Shown: one piece after another, positions 27,618 to 35,856 of the stretch
Position numbering within the stretch: position 1 is the stretch's first letter
How the letters are laid out: each line of letters opens with the position of its first letter
Assembly: GCF_945890115.1 (NCBI RefSeq)
Contig: NZ_CAMDCK010000004.1
Span: 62,001-126,000 of the forward strand
From: Sphingorhabdus sp. EL138
GTDB taxonomy: Bacteria; Pseudomonadota; Alphaproteobacteria; Sphingomonadales; Sphingomonadaceae
Length of the DNA: 64,000 nt
Reading direction: 5' to 3'
Made by a program: the position numbers and the translations under genes
Notes under the pieces: generated by a model
Database searches by the model: none
Seen by the model: only the letters and a program-made list of their open reading frames with translations
What the model was told of the DNA's origin: nothing

Positions 27618-30600
27618 TCATTCATTTGGTGGCTCTTTTTTGGTTTCAACTGGTTGCGATGGTGCACCGGCTCCATCCTGCTGTTTCTGCTCTTCCAGCA
27701 AATATTGCAGATCGCGGTCCGCCGCATAATTGGCGTCATAAAGCCCGCGGATAGAGCCGATAAGTTTCAGGAACTCCGCAGTCACGCTGACGTTGAATTG
27801 TATCGGGATACGCGCGAGTTGCCGCGTGATGAAGTTCCGTTTTGCCAATGCGCCCTGTTGCAAACCTGTAAAGCTGATGTCCGTGACGATTTCCCCGCCA
27901 AGGTCGCCTCCCACGCCAATAGTCAATGTGGAGTAGCGGATCGAGCGCAAGGCGTTAAAGGCATAATTGGCGAGCCTACCCATATCTTCATAAGCAAGTT
28001 CACCGAGATAGCTAACCTCCCCGCCGCCAGCACGCGACACGAGAGCGCCACCAACGATACGGCCGCCATCTTGGTTGAACAACATGGGCAAGACCCCGTC
28101 GAACACGCCAGTCACGCGTAGATTCTGAAAATCATAGCTAGCAAGCAGCTTCTCCGCATCAACGCCAATAACGCGGAAGGTTAAGCGGCGTTCGGACTCA
28201 ACCCCAAAATCGAGGACAGTTGGATCAAGCACCAATTCTCCGCCCGCAAATGGCCAGCGCCCAGATTCAATCGCCACCTGCCGATTGGGCAGCAAACGGT
28301 AGCTGACCGTTCCGCCCAGTGCAGGAATACCTGGGTTGACCGACCCAAGCATCGCGATTTGGCCCGGTGCGGTTTCCAGGCCCAAAAGGTCGGAAAACAG
28401 GATTTCGGTGGTCAGCCCCTCAACCGGGCCGAAGGCGGCGGCCAAGTTCATGTCGCGCGTCGCAACCCGGCCAGTGCTGCGCACCCCATCTGTGTCCCAC
28501 TCGATACGGCCATCGCCCCGGATGCTGCCATCGACATTGGCGGCGACGCCCAAGATTAGCGCGGTGAGCAAATCGGGTTGGAAGCGGTCATTAAAGCGCA
28601 AGTCATCCACAGCGAGCAAGGCGCGCCCGCTGCTGTTGTTTAAATCATGCCGGATATCGACATCCGAAACGCGGGTGCCAGTTGTGGGTTCAACCAAATG
28701 GCCGGTCGCAGTGATGATGCTGTTTGCGAGCGACAGCCGCATATCCGGCACCAGCATGGGCATGAACCGGTCCACCTGATCCGCATCCAACACATTCAGC
28801 CCCGCGTTGAGGGTCAGCGTCTCGGCAAGGTAGCGCCATTCACCCGATGCGGCGTCAATCAGCAGCGGGACATTGCCAATCTGCCCCGCGCCGCCCGTCA
28901 ATATACCCGAAGCGCCGCCTTCCCCAAATCCGCCATTAAAACTTGCCACGTTAAAGATAGACCGCGCGTCGGGTTGGCCCAATTCAACGACGACGTCTTT
29001 GGCTGCAAAACCGTCGGTCAGGCTGAAACGGACGCTGCTACTGCGCGCAGCGAGGGGCGCGCTGCCAAGCGTGCCCAAACTGTTAAAGCCTGCGACATTG
29101 GTTGCAAAACGGACATTGCCCGCACGCAAGCTTAGCATTGGCCGTCCTGCGTCAGGGCATAAGCGCAGCGATTGGCCGCGCAAGGCTAAGTTCGATATGC
29201 GCAATGCGTCAAAGCGGACATTCTGGCAGCTGTCATACAAAGTGAAAGCCCCCGCATTATAACGCCCAGATATCGGGGCGTTCAGGCCAGTGACGAATCC
29301 ACCCGGCAACGGCCCCGACATCCGCGCCTGCCCCGCAAAGCGCCAAGCACCATCAGGCGCAACGTTGAACGCAAGCTTTGGCACCGATAGGCTGGCCCCA
29401 CCTGAAGCATAAGGCGCGATGAAGAGGTTGCCCAACCAAGCCTGCCCCGATTGCGCGAGCCGGAGGGTAGTGGCCGGCACATAAGGTCCGGACAGCGCCA
29501 ATTGCGCAGGCGCGTCCAGTCGCCAACCCGATGCAGTTCTTGTCACGCCAAAAGAACCGCTCTGCCGCAGACGGATGCCTGATGCGCTGGTCATGGCAAG
29601 ATTGGTTATGGTGCCCCCGCGGTGGCCCTGAAAATCCTGATAGGCATCAAAGCCGAGCCGCGCGGAGAATTGGTCGCCAGCGCGTTCCACGACGGGCGTC
29701 ATGCGCGCGACGATTGGGCCAATGGGCGTATCCTTGGTTTGCGCGGCTAGATCGTGCAGACCCGTGATGGTGCCACGGTCCAATGCACCATTGCCGATCG
29801 ACATTGCGCCGCGCGCCGACAAAGCCATACGGCCATTGGTAAGCCCCGCTGTTCCCTTGGCGTCCAAAACCAACCGGCGCACCGACAATGGCGCCGAACG
29901 CAGGGCCCCCTTGTCCATCGTAAAGTCGAAATTGGTGCGCGCCAATTTGCCATTGACCGACAGCTTGCCAGATATCCCCTGCAACTGAACCTGCGATATT
30001 CTGAGCCCATCCGCGGCATAAGCGAGGCTGCCGTCCCAAGCATCAAAGCGTTCGGACAGCTTGAGATTAGTGTCAAAACGCGGCGCGACCAGCGCGATGC
30101 CTAAACTGCTGCACTTTGCATTGGTGGCCGTAATTGGCCCAATCAAACGCGGCTCACGCCATTCGAGCAACAGTTTACCATCAAATTTCATGTCCGCCGC
30201 GCTGCATCCCGCCGCCGAAATGCTTGGTGCACGTAAGGACAGCTTGCCTGCAAATCGGTTCCGCAGCAGGCCGCTGCCATCAAGGCCTGCATGCATGACA
30301 CCCCAAGGTGTATCAAACCGCGCGTGGGCGTTTTTAATGCTTACCGCGATATCGGGCCATTCAAACGGCGCGGCGGACTTTGGGTCGGTGAATTTGTCCA
30401 GTTCACCAAAGGACAATGTGCCATCGGCATAACGCCCACGCAGCATCACGCCCTCCGCGTGGACGTCCCGCACCTCTGCGCCGGAGAAGTTCAAGGCCAT
30501 GTTTATTTCGACCAACTTTGCGGTCAGGTCAGGGCGGGCCGGATCACCGATGACAAGATCGCGAATACGCTGGGTGCGAAAACCGATGGTATCGATTGTA

Positions 30601-30800
30601 TAGCGCGCCTTGATACCACGCTCTGCAAACGCATTTTGCACAAAATGGTCCGCAATATTGTTACGCTGGGCCCATGCAAACAGCAATAACAGCGCAAGCA
30701 AGATGCCGACGCCGCCGAAAATGCGCCGCTTCCACTGTGCGCCTTTATCGGGTTGCACATCGACATCGCCCGTCGGTATTTCGTCGGCAGGATCCAGCAT
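27618..30800 (-). CDS. ydbH: YdbH-type AsmA-like inter-membrane lipid transport protein
   Basis: A 1060-residue protein anchored by one N-terminal membrane helix (RIFGGVGILLALLLLFAWAQR, residues 26-46), followed by about 1000 residues of repeated beta-strand periplasmic sequence. The C-terminal part (GALVSRAGGGEVSYLGELAYEDMG, LSLANS-like and LLYDANY-like strands) matches the dicarboxylate-transport/DUF3971-type end of YdbH. AsmA-like proteins form hydrophobic grooves that carry phospholipid to the outer membrane. The ATG at 30800 (MLDPADEIPTG) starts immediately after an inverted repeat; a longer in-frame start at 30911 adds only unlikely sequence. The ynbE and ydbL genes follow. Confidence 0.85.
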   Translation of the reverse strand: MLDPADEIPTGDVDVQPDKGAQWKRRIFGGVGILLALLLLFAWAQRNNIADHFVQNAFAERGIKARYTIDTIGFRTQRIRDLVIGDPARPDLTAKLVEINMALNFSGAEVRDVHAEGVMLRGRYADGTLSFGELDKFTDPKSAAPFEWPDIAVSIKNAHARFDTPWGVMHAGLDGSGLLRNRFAGKLSLRAPSISAAGCSAADMKFDGKLLLEWREPRLIGPITATNAKCSSLGIALVAPRFDTNLKLSERFDAWDGSLAYAADGLRISQVQLQGISGKLSVNGKLARTNFDFTMDKGALRSAPLSVRRLVLDAKGTAGLTNGRMALSARGAMSIGNGALDRGTITGLHDLAAQTKDTPIGPIVARMTPVVERAGDQFSARLGFDAYQDFQGHRGGTITNLAMTSASGIRLRQSGSFGVTRTASGWRLDAPAQLALSGPYVPATTLRLAQSGQAWLGNLFIAPYASGGASLSVPKLAFNVAPDGAWRFAGQARMSGPLPGGFVTGLNAPISGRYNAGAFTLYDSCQNVRFDALRISNLALRGQSLRLCPDAGRPMLSLRAGNVRFATNVAGFNSLGTLGSAPLAARSSSVRFSLTDGFAAKDVVVELGQPDARSIFNVASFNGGFGEGGASGILTGGAGQIGNVPLLIDAASGEWRYLAETLTLNAGLNVLDADQVDRFMPMLVPDMRLSLANSIITATGHLVEPTTGTRVSDVDIRHDLNNSSGRALLAVDDLRFNDRFQPDLLTALILGVAANVDGSIRGDGRIEWDTDGVRSTGRVATRDMNLAAAFGPVEGLTTEILFSDLLGLETAPGQIAMLGSVNPGIPALGGTVSYRLLPNRQVAIESGRWPFAGGELVLDPTVLDFGVESERRLTFRVIGVDAEKLLASYDFQNLRVTGVFDGVLPMLFNQDGGRIVGGALVSRAGGGEVSYLGELAYEDMGRLANYAFNALRSIRYSTLTIGVGGDLGGEIVTDISFTGLQQGALAKRNFITRQLARIPIQFNVSVTAEFLKLIGSIRGLYDANYAADRDLQYLLEEQKQQDGAGAPSQPVETKKEPPNE

Positions 30801-30850
30801 GTCACTCAAATGCGGGAAAGGGCGGCCGGTTGCAACGGCATTTGCGTGAT
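30801..30850. promoter_or_regulatory. Inverted repeat directly before ydbH
   Basis: GTCACTCAAATGC at 30801-30813 and GCATTTGCGTGAT at 30838-30850 are complementary at 11 of 13 positions, separated by 24 bases. The left arm ends at the ydbH ATG. It lies in the 110-base divergent gap to radC. It could be an operator or a leader hairpin that covers the start region. Confidence 0.45.
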
Positions 30851-30910
30851 GTGACTTGCACCACATGAAAAAATCGCAGAAAAGGTTTTTGTCACAAGAG
30901 GATAGCAGCA

Positions 30911-31606
30911 ATGCAGGATATTGCGGACAAGACGGAGCATCATGGCACGGGCCACCGCGCGCGTTTGCGTAAACGCTTGTTGGAGAAAAATGGCGAGAGC
31001 CTGCACGATCATGAATTGATCGAATATCTCCTCGCGCTCGCCATTCCGCGCCGGGATACCAAGCAGATCGCGAAGGATTTAATTCACCGTTACGGTAGCC
31101 TGTCCGCCTTGCTGACAGCCGATGCCGACAGTATCCTGCAAGAAAAATGGATGGGCGAAACCAGCGTTGCGGCGTTGAAAATAGTCCAAGTGGCGGCGCT
31201 TCGCCTGTTGAGTGAGCCCGTCCGCGAACTGCCGATATTGTCGTCTTGGCAATCCTTGCTGGATTATCTGCGCGCGGACATGGCGCATCTGACGATTGAG
31301 CGCGTGCGCACGCTCTATCTCAATAGCAAAAACATGCTGATCCGGGATGAGGTGGCGAGCGAGGGTTCCGTCGACCAAGCTGCCATTTATACGCGCGAAG
31401 TCATCCGCCGCGCGATGGATCTTGGTGCGGCAGCGATTATTCTTGTCCACAACCATCCCAGCGGAGACAGCGCGCCGAGCCGCCAAGATATCGCGATGAC
31501 GCGGGACATTGCGGATGCCGGGAAAAAGTTCGGAATAGCCGTGCACGACCATATCATCATTGGCAAAAACGGTTTCAGCAGCATGCGCAGCTCGGGACTC
31601 ATTTAG
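30911..31606 (+). CDS. radC: RadC family protein (UPF0758)
   Basis: A 231-residue protein with an N-terminal helix-hairpin-helix-like domain (LRKRLLEKNGESLHDHELIEYLLALAIPRRDTK) and a C-terminal JAB/MPN metalloprotease-fold domain with the zinc signature VHNHPSGDSAPSRQD. The name comes from an old DNA repair link that has been withdrawn; the present role is unclear. It is divergent from ydbH and followed after 3 bases by an MFS gene. Confidence 0.95.
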   Translation: MQDIADKTEHHGTGHRARLRKRLLEKNGESLHDHELIEYLLALAIPRRDTKQIAKDLIHRYGSLSALLTADADSILQEKWMGETSVAALKIVQVAALRLLSEPVRELPILSSWQSLLDYLRADMAHLTIERVRTLYLNSKNMLIRDEVASEGSVDQAAIYTREVIRRAMDLGAAAIILVHNHPSGDSAPSRQDIAMTRDIADAGKKFGIAVHDHIIIGKNGFSSMRSSGLI

Positions 31607-31609
31607 CGG

Positions 31610-32899
31610 GTGGCAAAATGGTGGCTGCTCCCGCATAGCCGCAAAATGCCATCTTCGACTCCCGTTCAGAAATCCATTGGTCCGCGCGAGCTGACCGTGA
31701 TGATGTCCTCGCTCATGGCGCTCAATGCGCTGGCCATTGACGCGATGTTGCCCGCCTTCCCCGCCATGGTGCGCGGCCTTAGCCTAGCCGATCCGAACCA
31801 GATCCAGTATATCATCTCGACCTTTTTGGCGGGGACAGGAATCGGTGCGCTCATTTACGGTCCATTGTCCGACCGTTATGGGCGAAAGCCGATATTGCTG
31901 ATCGCAATTATTGGTTCGGGGATCGCTTCTTTGGCATGTTCCTTTGCACCTGATTTTGAAATCATGCTCATCATGCGCTTTATCCATGGGCTATTGGCCG
32001 CGGCCATGGGCGTTCTTGTGATCTCGGTCATACGGGACCAGTTTGAAGGCGACGCCATGGCGCGGCGTATGTCGACTATCTTCCTCATCTTCATGATCGT
32101 CCCAATTGTCGCGCCGACCATTGGCCAGTTGGTGCTGCTTTTCGCTGGCTGGCGGGTTATTTTTGACCTGATGGCCTTCATGGCGGTCATCGCCGCTATC
32201 TGGGTCTATCTGCGCTTGCCCGAAACCTTGGCCCCCGAAAATGTCATTCCTATCCAACCAAAGGCGCTCGCCAAGGCGTGGAAGATTGTTTTCCTCAACC
32301 GCAACGCTGCGGGCTATATGATTGGCGCCGGCGTCACGCAGGGCGCTTTGTTCGGCTATCTCAACAGTTCGCAGCAGATGTTCGACAAGGTGTTCAACGC
32401 AGCGGATTTCTTTACCATTGGTTTTGCGATCATCGCCATTGGCATCGCGGTGTCCAACTTCACCAATTCGCGCATCGTCGAACGTTTTGGCGCGCGCCGT
32501 GTGTCGCAGACTGCTTTGTTGACCTTTATCGCCTTGGGCGCGTTGCAATTGCTTGCGGCCAAATTTGCACCAACATCCTTGCCGATCTTCCTGATATTGC
32601 TGACCGGTAACATGGCGATGATCGGCTTTATCGGCTCCAACTTCTCGTCGATTGCGATGACACCCTTTGGCCATGTCGCAGGGGCGGCCTCGTCCTTTCA
32701 GACCTTCGTCCGCACATTGCTTTCGGCATCGCTGGGGGCAATCATCGGGCAACAGTTTGACGGCACGGTATATCCGGTGGCGCTAGGGTTTCTATGCTGC
32801 GGGCTGGTCGCGCTTGGCCTTGTCCTATGGTGCGAAAAGGGGAAGCTTTTTACGCGGCCCGGCACCACATTACCCATGCCCACCAATCCGCGCAATTAA
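31610..32899 (+). CDS. MFS transporter, Bcr/CflA drug-resistance type
   Basis: A 429-residue transporter with 12 predicted helices. The wording matches the Bcr/CflA subgroup: ALAIDAMLPAFPAMVRGL, YIISTFLAGTGIGALIYGPLSDRYGRKP (motif A), IMRFIHGLLAAAMGVLVISVIRD and IVPIVAPTIGQLVLLFAGWRVIF. Known members export bicyclomycin or chloramphenicol or other small molecules. The start is unclear: a GTG at 31610 lies 3 bases after radC, and an ATG at 31646 would trim 12 residues. Confidence 0.88.
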   Translation: MAKWWLLPHSRKMPSSTPVQKSIGPRELTVMMSSLMALNALAIDAMLPAFPAMVRGLSLADPNQIQYIISTFLAGTGIGALIYGPLSDRYGRKPILLIAIIGSGIASLACSFAPDFEIMLIMRFIHGLLAAAMGVLVISVIRDQFEGDAMARRMSTIFLIFMIVPIVAPTIGQLVLLFAGWRVIFDLMAFMAVIAAIWVYLRLPETLAPENVIPIQPKALAKAWKIVFLNRNAAGYMIGAGVTQGALFGYLNSSQQMFDKVFNAADFFTIGFAIIAIGIAVSNFTNSRIVERFGARRVSQTALLTFIALGALQLLAAKFAPTSLPIFLILLTGNMAMIGFIGSNFSSIAMTPFGHVAGAASSFQTFVRTLLSASLGAIIGQQFDGTVYPVALGFLCCGLVALGLVLWCEKGKLFTRPGTTLPMPTNPRN

Positions 32900-32906
32900 G
32901 GCAAAG

Positions 32907-32938
32907 AAAAGGGGCACCGAAGCGCCCCTGTCCTTTTG
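32907..32938 (-). terminator. UUCG-type terminator of the APC permease gene
   Basis: On the minus strand GGGGCGC-TTCG-GTGCCCC followed by TTTTCTTTG forms a stem with a C(UUCG)G tetraloop and U tract, 17 bases after the permease stop. The plus strand also offers a hairpin with a weaker tail (TGTCCTTTTG), so it may end the MFS transcript as well. Confidence 0.85.
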
Positions 32939-32954
32939 TTATTTGCCGGAAGCC

Positions 32955-34514
32955 TTAGTCTACAACTGGACCAGGAAACTCACCCATATCCGGCGCATCA
33001 TCGGCCAACTGGTCATGCTGCAGGTTAGAATTGCGCATGCCATACACGAAGTAAATAAATATGGCGCCAACCAAAAAGTAGACGAACATCATAAGTACAT
33101 GTTTTGGAAGCGACTCGATCAGATACAGACACGACAATATGCCAAGAATCGGTGTCAGCGGGTAGAGCGGCACCGAGAAGCCACGTGGCAATTCAGGTGC
33201 TGCACGGCGCAGGTAAATCACCGACAGACAGACGATTGCAAATGCCGCCAAGGTACCAACCGACGTCATGTCGCCCAGAACATTGATGTCAAAGAAACCA
33301 GCCGCAACCGCCGTGATCGTGCCGACCAACAGCGTATTGATATAAGGTGTGTGGAAACGTGGGTGTACCCTAGAGAATATCTTCGGCAACAGACCATCGC
33401 GGGCCATGGTGTAGAAGATACGGGTTTGTGCATACATCAACACCAGAACAACCGAGGTCAGGCCAATGATCGCGCCGACCTTAATGGTCTTTGCAAGCCA
33501 CGACCATTGCGCGCCGAAGCTATCAACCACAACCGCAACTGGGTCAGGCACATTCAATGTTTCATAAGGCACGAGCAGGGTCATGATCGCAGCAACAAGC
33601 ATATAGATGACTGTGCAGACAACCAACGAACCAATGATGCCAAATGGCATGTCACGCTTGGGGTCTTTTGCTTCCTGACCAGCGGTCGAAACAGCTTCAA
33701 AACCGATGTAGGCGAAAAACACGATGGATGCGGCACGCATGATGCCGTCGAAACCGAATTCACCGTCGCCGGTATTTTCAGGAATAAATGGCGTCCAATT
33801 AGTCGCCACCAGTTCAGGCAGATTTGAAAGGACGATATAACCACCAACCAGAATGAACGCAGCAAGAACGCTCACCTTAATGGCGACGATGACGTTGTTC
33901 ACCTTGGCCGATTCCGACACGCCAACCACCAGTAAAAGCGACAAAGCCATGCAGATGAAGAATGCTGGCAAGTTGAAAATCGCGGTCACCGCAACACCAT
34001 CAACGATCAACGGCGCACCGTCACGCATCACGGCTTGACCGGTCGGACCGGTAAACTGCGGCGGGATGACAAGACCAAAGTCTGCCAGAAGACTGACGAC
34101 ATATCCGCCCCAGCCTACCGCGACCACCGAGGCTGCGAGGCCATATTCAAGGAGCAACAACGCGCCCATGATCCAAGCGACAAATTCACCCAATGTCGTA
34201 TAGCTATAGGTATAAGCGGAACCTGACACGGGCAGTGTCGAGGAGAGTTCGGCGTAGCAAAGCCCTGCAAAGGCGCAGACGATACCTGCGACAACGAACG
34301 ACAACATGACAGCAGGGCCAGCATGTAAGGCAGCCGCGCTACCCGTACGGACGAAAATACCCGCACCGATGATGCAACCAACGCCTAACAGCAGAAGGTT
34401 CCATTTGCCCAACGAACGCTTCAATTCGCTGTTTGCCGACTCTCTTTGTACCTGTGCGATCGTTTTGCGCGCAAACATGCGCTGCATCACGGATTGCTGC
34501 TCAACGGCCATCAT
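32955..34514 (-). CDS. APC family amino acid permease (cationic amino acid transporter type)
   Basis: A 519-residue permease with at least 12 membrane helices. The first helix region LLLLGVGCIIGAGIFVRTGSAAALHAGPAV holds the GAGIF substrate-binding motif; FAGLCYAELSSTLPVSGSAYTY and AYIGFEAVSTAGQEAKDPKRDMPFGI are classical for the YfnA/CAT branch. The substrate is probably an amino acid, not further defined. Monocistronic, ended by the strong terminator at 32907-32938. Confidence 0.9.
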   Translation of the reverse strand: MMAVEQQSVMQRMFARKTIAQVQRESANSELKRSLGKWNLLLLGVGCIIGAGIFVRTGSAAALHAGPAVMLSFVVAGIVCAFAGLCYAELSSTLPVSGSAYTYSYTTLGEFVAWIMGALLLLEYGLAASVVAVGWGGYVVSLLADFGLVIPPQFTGPTGQAVMRDGAPLIVDGVAVTAIFNLPAFFICMALSLLLVVGVSESAKVNNVIVAIKVSVLAAFILVGGYIVLSNLPELVATNWTPFIPENTGDGEFGFDGIMRAASIVFFAYIGFEAVSTAGQEAKDPKRDMPFGIIGSLVVCTVIYMLVAAIMTLLVPYETLNVPDPVAVVVDSFGAQWSWLAKTIKVGAIIGLTSVVLVLMYAQTRIFYTMARDGLLPKIFSRVHPRFHTPYINTLLVGTITAVAAGFFDINVLGDMTSVGTLAAFAIVCLSVIYLRRAAPELPRGFSVPLYPLTPILGILSCLYLIESLPKHVLMMFVYFLVGAIFIYFVYGMRNSNLQHDQLADDAPDMGEFPGPVVD

Positions 34515-34579
34515 AATCTCCCCGATGGATTTCTTGTCGCGCAGAACCTAACCTCAAAATGCCACCGCGCAACTTAATT

Positions 34580-34957
34580 TCACCGTGCCAGCATGGGTCC
34601 GAGCGGTTTTCCACCAAAAATATGGACGTGCAAGTGTGGAACCTCTTGATGCGCGTCCATTCCGATGTTCGCCAATAATCGATATCCCGGCTCAACCAGC
34701 CCCAATTCGCGCGCAACATGGCCAACGGCGCGAACAAAGCCGGCTATTTCGGAATCGCTGGCTTTGGCGCTAAAATCATCCCAACTGACATAAGCGCCTT
34801 TGGGTATCACCAGCACATGGACGGGTGCCTGCGGGTTGATGTCGTCAAAGGCCAAGGCCCATTCATCCTCGAACACCTTGCGGCACGGGATCTCGCCACG
34901 CAGGATTTTGGCGAAGATATTCTGGTCGTCATATTCCAGTGTTGGGTCAATCGGCAT
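34580..34957 (-). CDS. hinT: HIT family nucleotide-binding protein (HinT-like)
   Basis: A 125-residue histidine-triad protein, a purine nucleoside phosphoramidase. The triad is HLHVHIFGGKPLG, preceded by NIGMDAHQEVP. The N-terminal part YDDQNIFAKILRGEIPCRKVFEDE and INPQAPVHVLVIPK is HinT-like. It lies 15 bases downstream of hisE, an arrangement common in alphaproteobacteria. Confidence 0.94.
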   Translation of the reverse strand: MPIDPTLEYDDQNIFAKILRGEIPCRKVFEDEWALAFDDINPQAPVHVLVIPKGAYVSWDDFSAKASDSEIAGFVRAVGHVARELGLVEPGYRLLANIGMDAHQEVPHLHVHIFGGKPLGPMLAR

Positions 34958-34972
34958 GTGTCACTCCTTGGC

Positions 34973-35290
34973 TTATGTCCGCGCGGCTTTTTCGACCAAG
35001 CCAGAGACACCTTCCCTGCGATCGAGTTCAGCGAGTACATCGTCCAGCGTGACACCCACATCACGCAGCAATATCATCAGGTGAAAAATCAGGTCCGCCG
35101 CTTCAGCGGTGACATGCGCCGCGTCGCCCGACAGCGCAGCGATAATGGTCTCGGTCGCTTCCTCGCCAACCTTTTGCGCGATTTTGCCACGGCCCTTGGC
35201 GAATAAGGATGCGACATAGCTACTGTCTGGGGCGGCGTCCGCGCGCTGGGCAATGATATGTTCGAGCCGTATGAGTGTATCGCGCATCAT
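34973..35290 (-). CDS. hisE: Phosphoribosyl-ATP pyrophosphatase
   Basis: Second step of histidine synthesis: removes pyrophosphate from phosphoribosyl-ATP. The 105 residues have the MazG-like helical motif KVGEEATETIIAALSGD and HVTAEAADLIFHLMILLRD, with the EExxE and ExxD metal ligands. The start overlaps the stop of the upstream MarR gene (ATGA), so the regulator, hisE and hinT form one unit; the other his genes are not here. Confidence 0.95.
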   Translation of the reverse strand: MMRDTLIRLEHIIAQRADAAPDSSYVASLFAKGRGKIAQKVGEEATETIIAALSGDAAHVTAEAADLIFHLMILLRDVGVTLDDVLAELDRREGVSGLVEKAART

Positions 35291-35796
35291 ATATCTCTCT
35301 GTAAGGCAACGACCATGGCCTTGTCCTCAGCAGGGATCAAGCCTTCGAGGACGCGCCAGAAGCCGGTGACCGATTCCTGCCCGGCCGCCGCATAAGCGGA
35401 CGCCAGGCTGTTGCGCAATGCATCAAACAATTGGGCTTCGAACTGAACCCCCTCGGGCGTGAGGCGCAAGAGTTTCTGACGCCGGTCGACATTCCCCGTC
35501 CGCGTTTCGACAAGGCCGCGATCCCCTAAATCGGTAAGGACGCGGCCAAGCGATTGTTTCGTAATCGCAAGGATTTTCAGTAACGTGCTAATCGGCAAAT
35601 CGGGCTGGCGCGCAATGAAATACAACGCGCGATGGTGCGCGCGACCAAGGCCATGTTCGGCCAGCCCTTCGTCAATGGCGCGTGTGAGCCGCGTATAACC
35701 AAAGAACAAAAGCTCAACCCCGCGGCGCACTTCATTCTCACGAAGGAACAGGGGCGACGCAGTCGGGGTGACAGAAACAGAAGATGGGACAGCCAT
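35287..35796 (-). CDS. MarR family transcriptional regulator
   Basis: A 169-residue winged-helix protein: VELLFFGYTRLTRAIDEGLAEHGLGRAHHRALYFIARQ, the recognition region PISTLLKILAITKQSLGRVLTDL, and the wing DRGLVETRTGNVDRRQKLLRLTPEG. The ATG at 35796 (MAVPSS) was chosen because longer in-frame starts run antisense through ilvE. A perfect palindrome lies 12 bases upstream, consistent with self-regulation and with control of divergent ilvE. The stop overlaps hisE. Confidence 0.9.
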   Translation of the reverse strand: MAVPSSVSVTPTASPLFLRENEVRRGVELLFFGYTRLTRAIDEGLAEHGLGRAHHRALYFIARQPDLPISTLLKILAITKQSLGRVLTDLGDRGLVETRTGNVDRRQKLLRLTPEGVQFEAQLFDALRNSLASAYAAAGQESVTGFWRVLEGLIPAEDKAMVVALQRDI

Positions 35797-35808
35797 ATTG
35801 ACGTATCT

Positions 35809-35820
35809 TGGCCTAGGCCA
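35809..35820. promoter_or_regulatory. Palindromic operator candidate between MarR gene and ilvE
   Basis: TGGCCTAGGCCA is a perfect 12-bp palindrome, with imperfect outward extension (CTTGGCC-TA-GGCCATAG). It lies 12 bases upstream of the MarR ATG and 36 bases upstream of the ilvE ATG, in a gap of only 60 bases, so one bound dimer could affect both promoters. Confidence 0.5.
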
Positions 35821-35856
35821 TAGGACAGTGCAAGACCCTAATGAATGAGAGCATCG

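Noticed and set aside
32814-33827. A 337-codon plus-strand open frame
   Set aside because: Antisense to the APC permease and overlapping the MFS end and a terminator; its sequence is rich in His/Arg/Asn and has no domain pattern.
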